Assembly: GCF_026109735.1 (NCBI RefSeq)
Contig: NZ_CP069620.1
Span: forward strand, 868,001 to 932,000
Reading direction: 5' to 3'
Length of the DNA: 64,000 bases
Origin: Salinimicrobium tongyeongense
GTDB lineage: Bacteria > Bacteroidota > Bacteroidia > Flavobacteriales > Flavobacteriaceae
Shown here one piece after another: positions 8,095-17,180 of this stretch (position 1 is the stretch's first letter; each line of letters opens with the position of its first letter). Position numbers and translations under genes: made by a program. Below the pieces are notes generated by a model. That model ran no database searches. It worked only from the letters and a program-made list of their open reading frames with translations, and was not told the origin of the DNA.

Positions 8095-10182
8095 TTAAGA
8101 GGCTTTTTTCACCCGCTCTTTTTGAGGCTTATGAAAAAGTTCACCTGCTTTCAGTTTTCTTGAATATTCCCTGAGGTCTTTTCTCACTTCGCCAGACATA
8201 ATGTAAAGCCCTATGATGTTAGGGAAAGACATGGCCAGGATCATCATACCTGAAAAGTCGAGTACGGCACCAAGGCTCACCGATGCCCCTACAACCACAA
8301 ACACCAGGAATAGTGCTTTGTAGAGCAGCTCCATTTTTTTGCTTTTTCCGAAGAGGAAAGTCCATGCCCTCATTCCGTAGTAAGACCAGGAGATCATTGT
8401 TGAAAATGCGAACAGGAATACCGCTGCTGCAAGCACGTAAGGGAACCACGAGATCACACTTCCAAATGCTGTAGAGGTCAATTCTACCCCTCCCACGCCT
8501 TCAACTTCGTGCATTCCGGTAAAAATAAGTACAAGTGCGGTAAGTGTACACACCACTACAGTATCAATGAAAGGTTCAAGCAGTGCCACAAAACCTTCAG
8601 ACGGCGGATTGTTGGTCTTGGCGGCCGAATGGGCGATCGCAGCAGACCCAACCCCGGCTTCGTTCGAGAAAGCTGCTCTCTGGAACCCAACGATCAAAAC
8701 CCCAATCACCCCGCCTTTTAGGGCACTCGGGCTAAACGCACCGTCCCAGATGGCTGCAAACGCAGGGCCTATATTTTCTATGTTCACACCAATCACTACC
8801 AGAGCTCCAATGATGTAAACCGCTGCCATTACCGGAACAATTTTCCCGGTTACCTTGGCTATACTGCTTATTCCCCCAATAATTACAACCCCCACAAGGA
8901 TTGCAACTACCAGCCCAAAAATGAATCCGTTACCCACAAGGGCAGGAAATTCACCTGCAAGGATCACAAAAGACTGGTTGGCCTGGAACATGTTCCCACC
9001 TCCAAAAGAGGCGCCAATAGCAAGAATGGCAAAGAACACCGCAAGGAATTTACCCAGCCCGGCCATTTTTCTCTTTTCAAGGCCGTAGCGAAGATAATTC
9101 ATAGGCCCTCCAAAGACACGGCCTTCAGAATTTATAAAACGATATTTCACCCCCAGGGTACACTCCACAAATTTGGAAGACATTCCCAGAAGACCTGCAA
9201 GGATCATCCAAAGAGTAGCTCCTGCCCCTCCGAGGGAAACAGCCACAGCCACACCAGCAATATTCCCAAGCCCCACAGTACCCGAAACCGCGGTTGCCAA
9301 AGCCTGGAAGTGGGTTACCTGCCCCGGTGCGTTTGGATCGTCATATTTACCTTTAGCAAGGTCTAAGGCATGTTTAAACCCTCTAATGTTGATAAAGCCC
9401 ATTCTTATTGTAAAGAACAATGCTCCCAAAACAAGCCAGATCACAATAAAAGGGATATCTTTTTTCTGTAAATCACCATTTGGGTGAAGCAGTGGCACCG
9501 GCTGGTCGTATCTTATCGCCGCCAGGTAATGTGCCCCCTGTTCAATAACGTGCTCAACATTTTCTGAGTTATAGATCATTCCGCCTTCCTGCACCAGGTA
9601 CTCAAGGGTTCCGGTTGCATTGGCGTAAGCTGTGCTCTCTTCCTCTCCATCCTGCAGCACAATGGCTATAGGCTCTCCTTCTTCAACCCGTTCACCTTCG
9701 GCCTTAAGCCATTCTTTAAGTACAAACGTGCCATCGGTGCGGGCTTCCCAGTTTGGGGCTGCCACCCGTTTGATGTCGGCATAAACCACCGGATCATAAA
9801 TACCTATAGCCGAAAAAGGGTCCCAAAACAGCACATTTCCCATACTTGCCACAATGGGGGCAAAGGTCCCGTTAAAATGTTCTGTAATGGCTTTCGCTGG
9901 AACTTTTACAGTTTTAGTAAGGCTGTTGTTGGCAGCATCAGTGATGGTCACAGTGTACTCTACCCCTTCAACAAGAGCTCCGGCCCTTGGAGAATCTAAG
10001 GTCACATCCTGCTTTGACCATTTATACTGATATGGTGGTGTTCCCCCCTGCACCTGCAATTCAGCAAAACCATCATTGATGACTTTTGAGGGATTTTCTA
10101 CCTGAACTTCAACATTCAGGTTTTGTGCGTAAGTAGTTAAAAAAAATACAGAGAATAATAATGAAAGTATCGACTTTCTCAT
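8095..10182 (-). CDS. AGCS-family sodium:amino-acid symporter with periplasmic N-terminal extension
   Basis: The C-terminal part (from about residue 240) is a full AGCS carrier (alanine/glycine:cation symporter). It shows VSGTVGLGNIAGVAVA, GGPMNYLRYGL, AAFSNEAGVGSAAIAHSAAKT and about ten membrane helices. The first 240 residues are unusual. A signal peptide (MRKSILSLLFSVFFLTTYA) is followed by an Ig-like/SprB-type module with GGTPPYQYKWS, then a biotinyl/lipoyl-like hammerhead around GTFVLKEWLKAEGERVEEGEPIA that lacks an obvious lipoylated Lys. Ordinary AGCS carriers are about 450-500 residues. A truncated paralogue lies at 57828-59156. The transported amino acid is not predictable. Confidence 0.85.
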   Translation of the reverse strand: MRKSILSLLFSVFFLTTYAQNLNVEVQVENPSKVINDGFAELQVQGGTPPYQYKWSKQDVTLDSPRAGALVEGVEYTVTITDAANNSLTKTVKVPAKAITEHFNGTFAPIVASMGNVLFWDPFSAIGIYDPVVYADIKRVAAPNWEARTDGTFVLKEWLKAEGERVEEGEPIAIVLQDGEEESTAYANATGTLEYLVQEGGMIYNSENVEHVIEQGAHYLAAIRYDQPVPLLHPNGDLQKKDIPFIVIWLVLGALFFTIRMGFINIRGFKHALDLAKGKYDDPNAPGQVTHFQALATAVSGTVGLGNIAGVAVAVSLGGAGATLWMILAGLLGMSSKFVECTLGVKYRFINSEGRVFGGPMNYLRYGLEKRKMAGLGKFLAVFFAILAIGASFGGGNMFQANQSFVILAGEFPALVGNGFIFGLVVAILVGVVIIGGISSIAKVTGKIVPVMAAVYIIGALVVIGVNIENIGPAFAAIWDGAFSPSALKGGVIGVLIVGFQRAAFSNEAGVGSAAIAHSAAKTNNPPSEGFVALLEPFIDTVVVCTLTALVLIFTGMHEVEGVGGVELTSTAFGSVISWFPYVLAAAVFLFAFSTMISWSYYGMRAWTFLFGKSKKMELLYKALFLVFVVVGASVSLGAVLDFSGMMILAMSFPNIIGLYIMSGEVRKDLREYSRKLKAGELFHKPQKERVKKAS

Positions 10183-10318
10183 AAATGAATTTTAGAATAA
10201 TACTAAATGGAATTTTCGGCGAAGCAAGATGCTAAAAATATTAACGTTTTCAAATTTTATGAAGTTAAATTGCAAAGAAAACGTTAACCTGTAAGACTTA
10301 AGCGATTTTCGGTTTTTT

Positions 10319-10549
10319 CTAAAGATCAAAAACAGAGGTACGCTTCGAATAAATCATATCCTTGAACCTGAGGAGAAAAGCAAATGTGAGATAAATTGCA
10401 AACCCAATCCCAAAAGTGGCAAACGAAAGGTAGATAAAAAATAATCTTACGTTTTTTGCCCGCATCCCCAGCTTATCGGCAAAGCGCGAGGAAACATAAA
10501 ATCCATGCCTCTCGAAAAAGTTCCTAATCTGGTTCACCCATTTCTGCAT
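10319..10549 (-). CDS. PspC-domain membrane protein
   Basis: A 76-residue protein with one or two hydrophobic segments (FFIYLSFATFGIGFAIYLTFAFLL) after a basic, amphipathic start with GFYVSSRFADKLGMRAKNVRLFF. This pattern fits the PspC family, linked to envelope stress in other bacteria. It starts 12 nt after the end of the DUF2851 gene and may be read from the same transcript. Its role here is unknown. Confidence 0.7.
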   Translation of the reverse strand: MQKWVNQIRNFFERHGFYVSSRFADKLGMRAKNVRLFFIYLSFATFGIGFAIYLTFAFLLRFKDMIYSKRTSVFDL

Positions 10550-10561
10550 TTTACAAAGATA

Positions 10562-11851
10562 TTAAATTTGTGGTTGCGGTTGCAGGATCTCCAATCCCAC
10601 TGCACACTTAAGGCAGGCGTTTCTGTCACAGTACTCTTTTTTCAATTGCAACAGGGCCTGTGAACCTAATGCATTCTTTACCATACCCGGCTTTAGCCTC
10701 TTAAACTTTCTTACAATTTCGTTTTCCTCGGCGGCCACTGCCTCCATAAGCGGAGCTATGATCTCAAAAGCATCTTTACCTTCGCTTTGGAGATATGCGA
10801 ATTTTACAGGAACCACCGTATTCACGATAAGAAGGTCCAAAAACTTTTTCCCGGGCTTCTTTAGCCTGGGTTTGTGCTTACGTAGAAACGTATAATGGGA
10901 ATTCCAGAAATCATTTAAACGCACCTCAAAAAGTTCATGAACCTGCTGCGGATTTTGACATTTTTGAAGCCTTGAAAAAAGCGAAGCCTGTTCAGAATAT
11001 ACAGCAGCAAGCTGCACCAATCGAATTTCTGGAAAATTATCGGGCCTGAGCCGAAAATATTTTACCGGCAACACTCCTTTCCTGCTCAGGCCAAACTTAT
11101 GCTGAAGATATAAGTAAGTATCTTTTAACTTCAAATAATAAGGCTCTTCATGATCTTTTTCGAGTAGCCCCGCCTGCCCTAACAGCAAAGCTTCAAGATT
11201 TAGGGAATTTGCCCTCACCTTTCTTATTACCGAAAAAGGAATAGATGCCGCTATACTTAAAAAAGCCTCCCCGTTTATATTAAGACCAAAGTTCTTTGCC
11301 AGCATTTGAAAGAGCACTGCTTCCCAGTCTCCGGTACTTTTTGAAAGCAGCTCTCTTAATAGAGCAGATTTTTTCTCCAGCCGTTCCACGTAAAGCCGTT
11401 CCAGCCAGCTGGTCATTGTAAAATTATCAATTGAGGGCAGGTCCTGTTCACAATTGATCCATTTGCCCTGACTTTCTTCACACAAGCGGATGTAGCTATC
11501 GAGATTTTTAGGGGAAACCAGAGACTGCAACTCCATTACCGGAAGCAGGGAATTATCTCTTCGGAAAATATCCACATCATGTATCCATACCACATGAAGC
11601 ACCACGTTATCGTAAGCAGGATCGGTTTCGTGACCGTGCATGTACCAGTCTGATGAACGAATATGGATCTCCACATTGCCTGCCCATTCCTGATCGTTAA
11701 TTCGCAGCCGGGAGTAAAAGAAATCGGGGCCGGAAAGCTCATTGTGCCGGCCCGGTGAAATAACCCTAACCCGCGCTCCATCTACAGTTTTCATTTCCTG
11801 TAGATCAAACTTCTGAAACTGCCATAGGTAATGTAAATAATCTTCCCGCAT
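10562..11851 (-). CDS. DUF2851 family protein
   Basis: A soluble 429-residue protein typical of Bacteroidota (DUF2851), of unknown function. It begins MREDYLHYLWQFQKFD and carries the family segments HNELSGPDFFYSRLRI, GNVEIHIRSSDWYMHGHE and VVLHVVWIHD near the N-terminus, which look like a restriction-endonuclease-fold core. The C-terminus has Cys residues (CDRNACLKCAVG). I start at the Met at 11851; an upstream Met would add 13 hydrophobic, poorly conserved residues. It is followed closely by the pspC-like gene. Confidence 0.8.
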   Translation of the reverse strand: MREDYLHYLWQFQKFDLQEMKTVDGARVRVISPGRHNELSGPDFFYSRLRINDQEWAGNVEIHIRSSDWYMHGHETDPAYDNVVLHVVWIHDVDIFRRDNSLLPVMELQSLVSPKNLDSYIRLCEESQGKWINCEQDLPSIDNFTMTSWLERLYVERLEKKSALLRELLSKSTGDWEAVLFQMLAKNFGLNINGEAFLSIAASIPFSVIRKVRANSLNLEALLLGQAGLLEKDHEEPYYLKLKDTYLYLQHKFGLSRKGVLPVKYFRLRPDNFPEIRLVQLAAVYSEQASLFSRLQKCQNPQQVHELFEVRLNDFWNSHYTFLRKHKPRLKKPGKKFLDLLIVNTVVPVKFAYLQSEGKDAFEIIAPLMEAVAAEENEIVRKFKRLKPGMVKNALGSQALLQLKKEYCDRNACLKCAVGLEILQPQPQI

Positions 11852-11929
11852 CAAATAAATGTATGGAATAATTCCACACCCTATTGACAATCAACAAAAT
11901 AATCTGAAAGATTAAGCTTACAAATACTG

Positions 11930-12628
11930 TTAATTTTCTACCGGTAACTTTTGATTTACCTCTTCGTAAATCTTCTCTACCCAAAGGCGGTACATTTCAC
12001 CACTGGGGTGCAGGTTGTCATCGGCAATTAATTCAGGTTGATCTACGGCCTGTCGGGAAATCGGGGTAATATCATAAAAATCTACTTCAAAGCTGGCAGC
12101 TACTTCTTTAAAAACCTCATTGAATTTATCAATCTCATGTCCAATTTCTTCAGCATTTTCGGCACCAAAGGGTGTCACCCCATAATCGGGAATGCTCACC
12201 GCAAACACTCCTTCTGTGCCATTGCCCGAATGTGCAATGGCCTGCTGAAATATCCTGTTAAGGTCTTCGCGATAAGCTGTTATGGATTTTCCCTGATACT
12301 GGTTATTCACACCAATGAGCACCGATACAAGCTCGTATTTTTCATTATTGAGTTGTGCATCCATGGCCTCCAGAAGGTTTTGGGTAGTCCAGCCGGTTGT
12401 GGCAATAATGCGCGGATCTTCGATCTCCACCCCATGGGCCCTTAGTTTTTCTACAAGCTGGACAGGCCACCTCCTACCCGGTTCCACACTTTCACCAATA
12501 GTATATGTATCTCCCAAAGCCAGGTAGCGCAACGGATTCTCTTCCACCACCATTACATTTTCCGAAGAGTTCTCTTTACAGCCAACAAGCAGCACCAGCA
12601 TGCAACCGATTAGAAAAATTTGTCTCAT
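11930..12628 (-). CDS. SGNH/GDSL-family hydrolase lipoprotein
   Basis: Probably a lipid-anchored esterase. The N-terminus MRQIFLIGCMLVLLVGCKEN is a lipoprotein signal with lipobox LVGC. Block I is altered, LALGDTYTIGES instead of GDS, and puts Asp-Thr where the Ser usually stands. Other blocks are GVNNQYQG (block III Asn) and DNLHPSGEMY (block V Asp-His). The GDT form is seen in some SGNH members; whether Thr acts as nucleophile is unknown. The start at 12628 is chosen for the signal peptide. The gene is followed 78 nt later by DUF2851 on the same strand. Confidence 0.8.
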   Translation of the reverse strand: MRQIFLIGCMLVLLVGCKENSSENVMVVEENPLRYLALGDTYTIGESVEPGRRWPVQLVEKLRAHGVEIEDPRIIATTGWTTQNLLEAMDAQLNNEKYELVSVLIGVNNQYQGKSITAYREDLNRIFQQAIAHSGNGTEGVFAVSIPDYGVTPFGAENAEEIGHEIDKFNEVFKEVAASFEVDFYDITPISRQAVDQPELIADDNLHPSGEMYRLWVEKIYEEVNQKLPVEN

Positions 12629-12710
12629 CAAATTATTTTTTATGTCACTAAAGTATAATTTTCTGCCGCTGCAGTACAAATCCTCTCGGGAAGTTTTTCA
12701 GAAATAATCT

Positions 12711-12729
12711 TCAAAAATGACATTTTTGA
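12711..12729. repeat. Dispersed palindrome, perfect copy
   Basis: TCAAAAATGACATTTTTGA: 9-bp arms around one central base. It is one of three perfect copies in the window (others at 39107 and 39626). Here it lies between the divergent SGNH hydrolase and small membrane protein genes. Confidence 0.7.
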
Positions 12730-12823
12730 GAGCTTATTATTTAGAAATCTTAATTCACGGTTAAAGCGGTTGCTGCTCGGTTTTTTTTCAGCTAATTATT
12801 TTATCTTACTCAAAACCTTGCCC

Positions 12824-13000
12824 ATGAAGCCCACACCACCCGCCCCGGGAGAGCAAAACCCTGATGACAGAACCCCGGAACTTCCAAAGAAAGACAGTAA
12901 ATTCAGTGCTATTATCAAAAAAATCGGATTTAATATCTGGCTGGCAGTAATGGTGATTGGAGGTGCGCTGGCTTTTATCACAGCCCTTTTCCTGTTATGA
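12824..13000 (+). CDS. Small single-pass membrane protein, unknown
   Basis: A 58-residue protein, from MKPTPPAPGEQNPDD, with a Pro/charged N-terminus and one C-terminal membrane helix (IWLAVMVIGGALAFITALFLL). Its TGA overlaps the next ATG (ATGA), suggesting translational coupling with the following membrane protein. An upstream in-frame Met at 12770 is less likely because it would put a hydrophobic stretch before the Pro-rich segment. I do not recognise a family. Confidence 0.6.
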   Translation: MKPTPPAPGEQNPDDRTPELPKKDSKFSAIIKKIGFNIWLAVMVIGGALAFITALFLL

Positions 13001-13371
13001 AAAAAATCTATCTCCTTTTTATCAGCTGCCTTGCGGCTTTTATCCTGAATTTGATTTTGATGAATTCGGCGGCAGATATGCCCGTATTTTTCACTTCTTA
13101 CCTCAATGACCTGTTATGCATGCCCATAGTTTTAAGCATCTGCTTATTCCTCATTAAAAGCTTCAGCAGAAAGAAAAGCATCAGAATTTCCCTTTTTTCG
13201 GCTTTTTCCCTGGCAGCACTTTATTCGGTTTACTTTGAAATTTACCTTCCGAAGGTGAACACGAGATATACCGCCGACTTTACAGATGTGCTCCTGTACT
13301 TTAGCGGAAGCTTGATTTTCTGGCTTACCCACAAATTTGACAGCCCTAAAAATATTCAGAAAACAACATAA
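12997..13371 (+). CDS. Four-helix membrane protein, unknown
   Basis: A 124-residue hydrophobic protein with about four predicted membrane helices: YLLFISCLAAFILNLILM, LLCMPIVLSICLFLI, LFSAFSLAALYSVYFEIYL, and a last one ending FSGSLIFWLTHKF. The order and the YFEIYLP segment recall small magnesium-citrate or VanZ-like membrane proteins, but I see no motif that settles it. It overlaps the preceding 58-residue gene by 4 nt and ends at a bidirectional terminator. Confidence 0.6.
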   Translation: MKKIYLLFISCLAAFILNLILMNSAADMPVFFTSYLNDLLCMPIVLSICLFLIKSFSRKKSIRISLFSAFSLAALYSVYFEIYLPKVNTRYTADFTDVLLYFSGSLIFWLTHKFDSPKNIQKTT

Positions 13372-13373
13372 AA

Positions 13374-13399
13374 AAAAGCTGCCTTTACCGGCAGCTTTT
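13374..13399. terminator. Bidirectional terminator
   Basis: AAAAGCTGCC and GGCAGCTTTT enclose a 6-nt loop, with A/T runs on both sides. It lies between the convergent membrane-protein and beta-synthase genes and can serve both strands. Confidence 0.8.
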
Positions 13400-13430
13400 C
13401 TACAATTTCGATTTAAAATGATATCGAAAA

Positions 13431-14411
13431 CTAGTCGATATATCCCATTTTTCGCATCCACTCGTCGTTGTACATTTTGCCAACATAGCGGCTGCCGTGA
13501 TCGTGGAAAAGAATTACCACAACGTCGTCTTTCTTAAAATGCTCTTTTAGCTGAAGCAGCCCTTTCATCGCAGCACCGGCACTGTTCCCAAGGAACATTC
13601 CTTCTTCTTTAGCCAGCTTTTGGGTGTAAACTGCGGCATCTTTATCGGTAACTTTTGTGAACCCGTCAATGATCCCGAAATCAACATTCTTCGGAAGGAT
13701 ATCTTCTCCAATCCCCTCTGTGACGTAAGGAAAAATCTCCTTTTCATCAAATTCGCCAGTCTCATGATATTTTTTGAACACCGAGCCATAGGTATCAACC
13801 CCCCAAACCTTTACATTGGGATTTTGCTCTTTCAGGTATTTTCCCACTCCCGAAATGGTTCCGCCGGTACCCACACCTACTACAAAATGTGTTACTTTTC
13901 CGTCGGTTTGTCTCCAGATTTCCGGCCCTGTACTTTCGTAGTGGGCTTTGGTATTGGAAAGGTTGTCATACTGGTTTACGTACCAGGAATTCGGCGTTTC
14001 TTCAGAAAGGCGTTTTGAAGTGGAATAGTAAGACTGCGGATCATCGGGCGCAACATCGGTGGGGCACACCACCACCTCACTGCCTACGGCTCGTAAAATG
14101 TCAATTTTTTCCTTTGATTGTTTATCGGCCATCACGCAGACCATCCGGTAACCCTTTACTATGGCTGCAAGAGCGAGGCCCATCCCTGTATTTCCGGAAG
14201 TTCCTTCAATAATGGTTCCTCCCGGTTTAAGGAGGCCGGCAGCTTCGGCATCTTCGATCATTTTCACGGCCATCCGGTCTTTCACCGAATTTCCGGGGTT
14301 AAAGGTTTCATATTTTGCCAGTACCAGAGCGTCTATACCTTCCGTAAGCTTATTGATCTTAACAAGAGGCGTATTCCCAATGGTACCTAGTATATTTTCA
14401 GCGTATTCCAT
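13431..14411 (-). CDS. PLP-dependent cystathionine beta-synthase / cysteine synthase family
   Basis: A fold-type II PLP enzyme of 326 residues. The start LGTIGNTPLVKINKL, the PLP lysine in NPGNSVKDR (about residue 43), the Asn loop EGTSGNTGMGLA and the phosphate-binding GVGTGGTISGVGKYL are all present. DPQSYYSTSKRL and YVTEGIGEDILP match the cystathionine beta-synthase branch better than CysK. It lacks the C-terminal CBS regulatory domains. It probably acts in sulfur amino-acid metabolism. A TAnnTTTG-like element (TACCTTTG, 14437-14430) lies just upstream. Confidence 0.88.
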   Translation of the reverse strand: MEYAENILGTIGNTPLVKINKLTEGIDALVLAKYETFNPGNSVKDRMAVKMIEDAEAAGLLKPGGTIIEGTSGNTGMGLALAAIVKGYRMVCVMADKQSKEKIDILRAVGSEVVVCPTDVAPDDPQSYYSTSKRLSEETPNSWYVNQYDNLSNTKAHYESTGPEIWRQTDGKVTHFVVGVGTGGTISGVGKYLKEQNPNVKVWGVDTYGSVFKKYHETGEFDEKEIFPYVTEGIGEDILPKNVDFGIIDGFTKVTDKDAAVYTQKLAKEEGMFLGNSAGAAMKGLLQLKEHFKKDDVVVILFHDHGSRYVGKMYNDEWMRKMGYID

Positions 14412-14504
14412 ATCTCAATTTTTCGGCTGCAAAGGTAAGAAAAAAAGCAGCTTTAGAAAGATTGCAAAAGAGGTGCCTAAAATGACCTATTTGACTCCTC
14501 TTTC

Positions 14505-15740
14505 TTAATCGAATTTCATGGCCTTTACCGGAGAAATCCTGGTAATGATAAAAGAAGGAATAAGCAGCATTAGCATACACAACAAGAGGGTACCCAAATT
14601 AACAGCCACAATGTACTCCCAGCCAATGTACACTGGTGCCTCTGTAACGTAATAGGTTTCAGGGTTAAGCGGAATAAGCTTAAGGTATTTTTGGGCAAAC
14701 AACAGCCCCAGCCCTATTAAATTTCCCCAAAAGAGCCCGAGCAGGATTAAATATCCGGCGTTGTACAAAAAGATCTTTCTCACACTCCAGTCACTGCTGC
14801 CAAGGGCTTTCAAAATCCCGATCATTTGAGTGCGCTCCAGGATGAGCACCAAAAGAGCCGTGATCATGTTGATGCCGGCCACCAGGATCATGATCCCGAT
14901 GATAAGCGCCACGTTGAAATCGAAGAGCGACAGCCATTCAAAAAGCGAATAATACTGCTGCTTAATGGTACGGGTGTCAAGAAATGAACCTGTATTCTCA
15001 TAGATCTCCTGCCCTTTCTCTTCCAGCTGATCAAAATCTTCAAGAAAAACCTCGAAATTGCCTACCTCGTTCTTTTCCCAGCGGTTAATTCGCTGCACAT
15101 GCCTAATATCGGCCAGCATATAAAGCTCATCAAACTCCTGAAAACCCGAATCGTAAATCCCGGTAATTTCAAAAGCCCGTATTAGTGGGGTCCTGCTGCT
15201 TTCATCTCTCAAAAAATAGGTGATCGCCTTATCTCCCACTTCCAAACCAAGCCTGTTTGCAGTATATCGGGAAATAAGCACTTCATTATTAAGACCTTCA
15301 CTAACATCTGGCATTTTTCCCGCCACCAGAAAATCTTCGAAATAATTCCAGTTAAAGTCGGGCCCTATGCCTTTTACGATAATGCCCTCAAAATCGGTTT
15401 CAGTGCGAATCACCCCTCCCAGGTAAGCGGTTGCCTGAATGTGCTCAATACCCGCTACACTGTCAAATTCAGGATAGAAATCCTGGTCAGTCGAAATAGG
15501 CGTTAAAGAAACCTGAGAATTGTTGTTGTCATAGCTCGAAATGGTGATATGTCCGGTAAAAGCCGACATCTTTTCCCTTATCTTTTGCTGCAAGCCAAGG
15601 CTGGTTGCAAAGGCTACCAGCATCATAATCACCCCAATAGCAATTGCCACAATGGCAATTTTTATTATAGGGGCCGATATGCTATTTTTATGCTGTTTTG
15701 CGCTAATAAGGCGCCTTGCGATAAACAATTCCAGATTCAA
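14505..15740 (-). CDS. ABC transporter permease, LolC/LolE (MacB/FtsX) family
   Basis: Inner-membrane subunit of a lipoprotein-release or related ABC system. The 411 residues start LELFIARRLIS and have one N-terminal helix (IIKIAIVAIAIGVIMMLVAFATSLGL). A large periplasmic domain follows, then three C-terminal helices with the FtsX motif (ERTQMIGILKALGSSDWSVRKIFL). The start codon is TTG at 15740. The divergent namZ-like gene starts only 8 bp away, so each promoter must lie inside the other gene or upstream of a longer leader. No ATPase partner is adjacent. Confidence 0.85.
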   Translation of the reverse strand: MNLELFIARRLISAKQHKNSISAPIIKIAIVAIAIGVIMMLVAFATSLGLQQKIREKMSAFTGHITISSYDNNNSQVSLTPISTDQDFYPEFDSVAGIEHIQATAYLGGVIRTETDFEGIIVKGIGPDFNWNYFEDFLVAGKMPDVSEGLNNEVLISRYTANRLGLEVGDKAITYFLRDESSRTPLIRAFEITGIYDSGFQEFDELYMLADIRHVQRINRWEKNEVGNFEVFLEDFDQLEEKGQEIYENTGSFLDTRTIKQQYYSLFEWLSLFDFNVALIIGIMILVAGINMITALLVLILERTQMIGILKALGSSDWSVRKIFLYNAGYLILLGLFWGNLIGLGLLFAQKYLKLIPLNPETYYVTEAPVYIGWEYIVAVNLGTLLLCMLMLLIPSFIITRISPVKAMKFD

Positions 15741-15748
15741 GAGTAGCT

Positions 15749-16978
15749 ATGAGTTTAAGATTTCTCAAAAGTACATTTTTATTACTACTTATTACCGCCA
15801 CCGCCTGCGGAAACAAATCAGATAAATCATCTGGTAATTTTGCTGAAGCTGAAAAAGATTCAGCCCCTGTAATTACTAAAAATCTGAAGCTTGCAGCCGA
15901 AAGAACAGCCCATTATTTGCCACTTTTGGAAGGTAAGAAAGTGGGGCTTGTAGGAAACCAGACAAGCATTATTCCCACGGAAGCAGGGAACGTACATCTT
16001 GTAGACACGCTCCTGGCCCTCAACGTTGACCTGGTGAAAGTTTTTGCCCCAGAACATGGGTTTCGTGGCACAGCCGATGCCGGCGAAGCAGTTGAAGACG
16101 GAAAGGACCCCAACACCGGGCTTCCGGTAATATCTTTGTATGGAGACAACAAAAAACCTTCCGCTCAGCAACTGGAAGGCCTTGATGTTTTGATCTTTGA
16201 CCTTCAGGATGTGGGAGTGAGGTTCTACACTTACATTTCTACCCTGCATTACGTCATGGAAGCCGCTGCCGAAAATGACATTACAGTCATCATTTTTGAC
16301 AGGCCAAACCCCAACGGCCATTACCTTGACGGTCCCGTTCTTGACCCTCAACACAAGAGTTTTGTGGGAATGCACCCTATTCCCGTAGTTCACGGAATGA
16401 CTATTGGGGAATATGCGAAAATGACCAATGGCGAGAAATGGTTGAAGAACGGTGTACAAACCGATCTAAAAGTGATTGAAATGGAGAATTACAACCACAA
16501 TATGCCTTATGACCTTCCTATTAAACCTTCTCCCAACCTTCCTAATGCGAAGTCAATCAACCTATATCCCAGCTTGTGCTTTTTTGAAGGCACCAATGTA
16601 AATGCCGGCCGTGGAACCAACAAGCAGTTCCAGGTCTTTGGATCGCCTTATCTTTCCCAGGAAGTGTTTCCGTTCACCTACGTACCCGAGCCTAACGAAG
16701 GTGCAAAATCTCCGAAGCACTTAAACAAAACCTGCTACGGAAGAGATCTTACAAACAGCCCTCAGCTTGACTACCTAAACCTGGAATGGCTTATCGAAGC
16801 TTACAACCACAGTTCCCAAAAAGAGGAATTTTTCAATGCATTTTTCACCAAACTCGCCGGTACCCAAGAACTTCAGAAGCAGATTGAAAAAGGAATGAGC
16901 GCTGAAGAAATTCGTGAAACCTGGAAACCTGGCCTTGAAGATTTTAAAATAGTTAGGGAGAAGTATTTGTTGTATTGA
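15749..16978 (+). CDS. namZ: DUF1343 lipoprotein, NamZ-type exo-beta-N-acetylmuramidase
   Basis: DUF1343 proteins such as B. subtilis NamZ cleave N-acetylmuramic acid from peptidoglycan fragment ends. The protein is 409 residues with a lipoprotein signal (LITATACGN). Family signatures are VGLVGNQTSI, VFAPEHGFRG, DLQDVGVRFYTYISTL, DRPNPNG and FEGTNVNAGRGTNKQF. It probably works in the periplasm or outer membrane in cell-wall recycling or scavenging. A low-complexity spacer follows it. Confidence 0.88.
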   Translation: MSLRFLKSTFLLLLITATACGNKSDKSSGNFAEAEKDSAPVITKNLKLAAERTAHYLPLLEGKKVGLVGNQTSIIPTEAGNVHLVDTLLALNVDLVKVFAPEHGFRGTADAGEAVEDGKDPNTGLPVISLYGDNKKPSAQQLEGLDVLIFDLQDVGVRFYTYISTLHYVMEAAAENDITVIIFDRPNPNGHYLDGPVLDPQHKSFVGMHPIPVVHGMTIGEYAKMTNGEKWLKNGVQTDLKVIEMENYNHNMPYDLPIKPSPNLPNAKSINLYPSLCFFEGTNVNAGRGTNKQFQVFGSPYLSQEVFPFTYVPEPNEGAKSPKHLNKTCYGRDLTNSPQLDYLNLEWLIEAYNHSSQKEEFFNAFFTKLAGTQELQKQIEKGMSAEEIRETWKPGLEDFKIVREKYLLY

Positions 16979-16984
16979 TTTAAA

Positions 16985-17160
16985 GAGTTACGGGTTGGGG
17001 ATTGTATGATACGGGTGAAATTACCAAAGTTGCAGGTTGCAGGCTTGACAGGTTGAAGGTTTTCCTGCCGGAAGTAAGTATGTTATAGTTTCAAATTCCG
17101 TGATGCAGGTTGAAATTACAGAAGTTGTAAGTTGAACAATTTGAAGGTTATTATAGATTC
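16985..17160. repeat. Low-complexity spacer
   Basis: Words like GTTGCAGGTTGCAGGCTTGACAG and GATGCAGGTTGAAATTACAGAAG-type phrases repeat between the convergent namZ-like and YkgJ-type genes. They resemble other degenerate repeats at 5899 and 28149. No ORF or hairpin stands out. Confidence 0.35.
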
Positions 17161-17180
17161 TATTATTTCTATCTAAAATC

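Noticed and set aside
8219-9487. Overlapping frames within the AGCS gene on both strands
   Set aside because: Shadows of a strongly coding gene; no independent motif.
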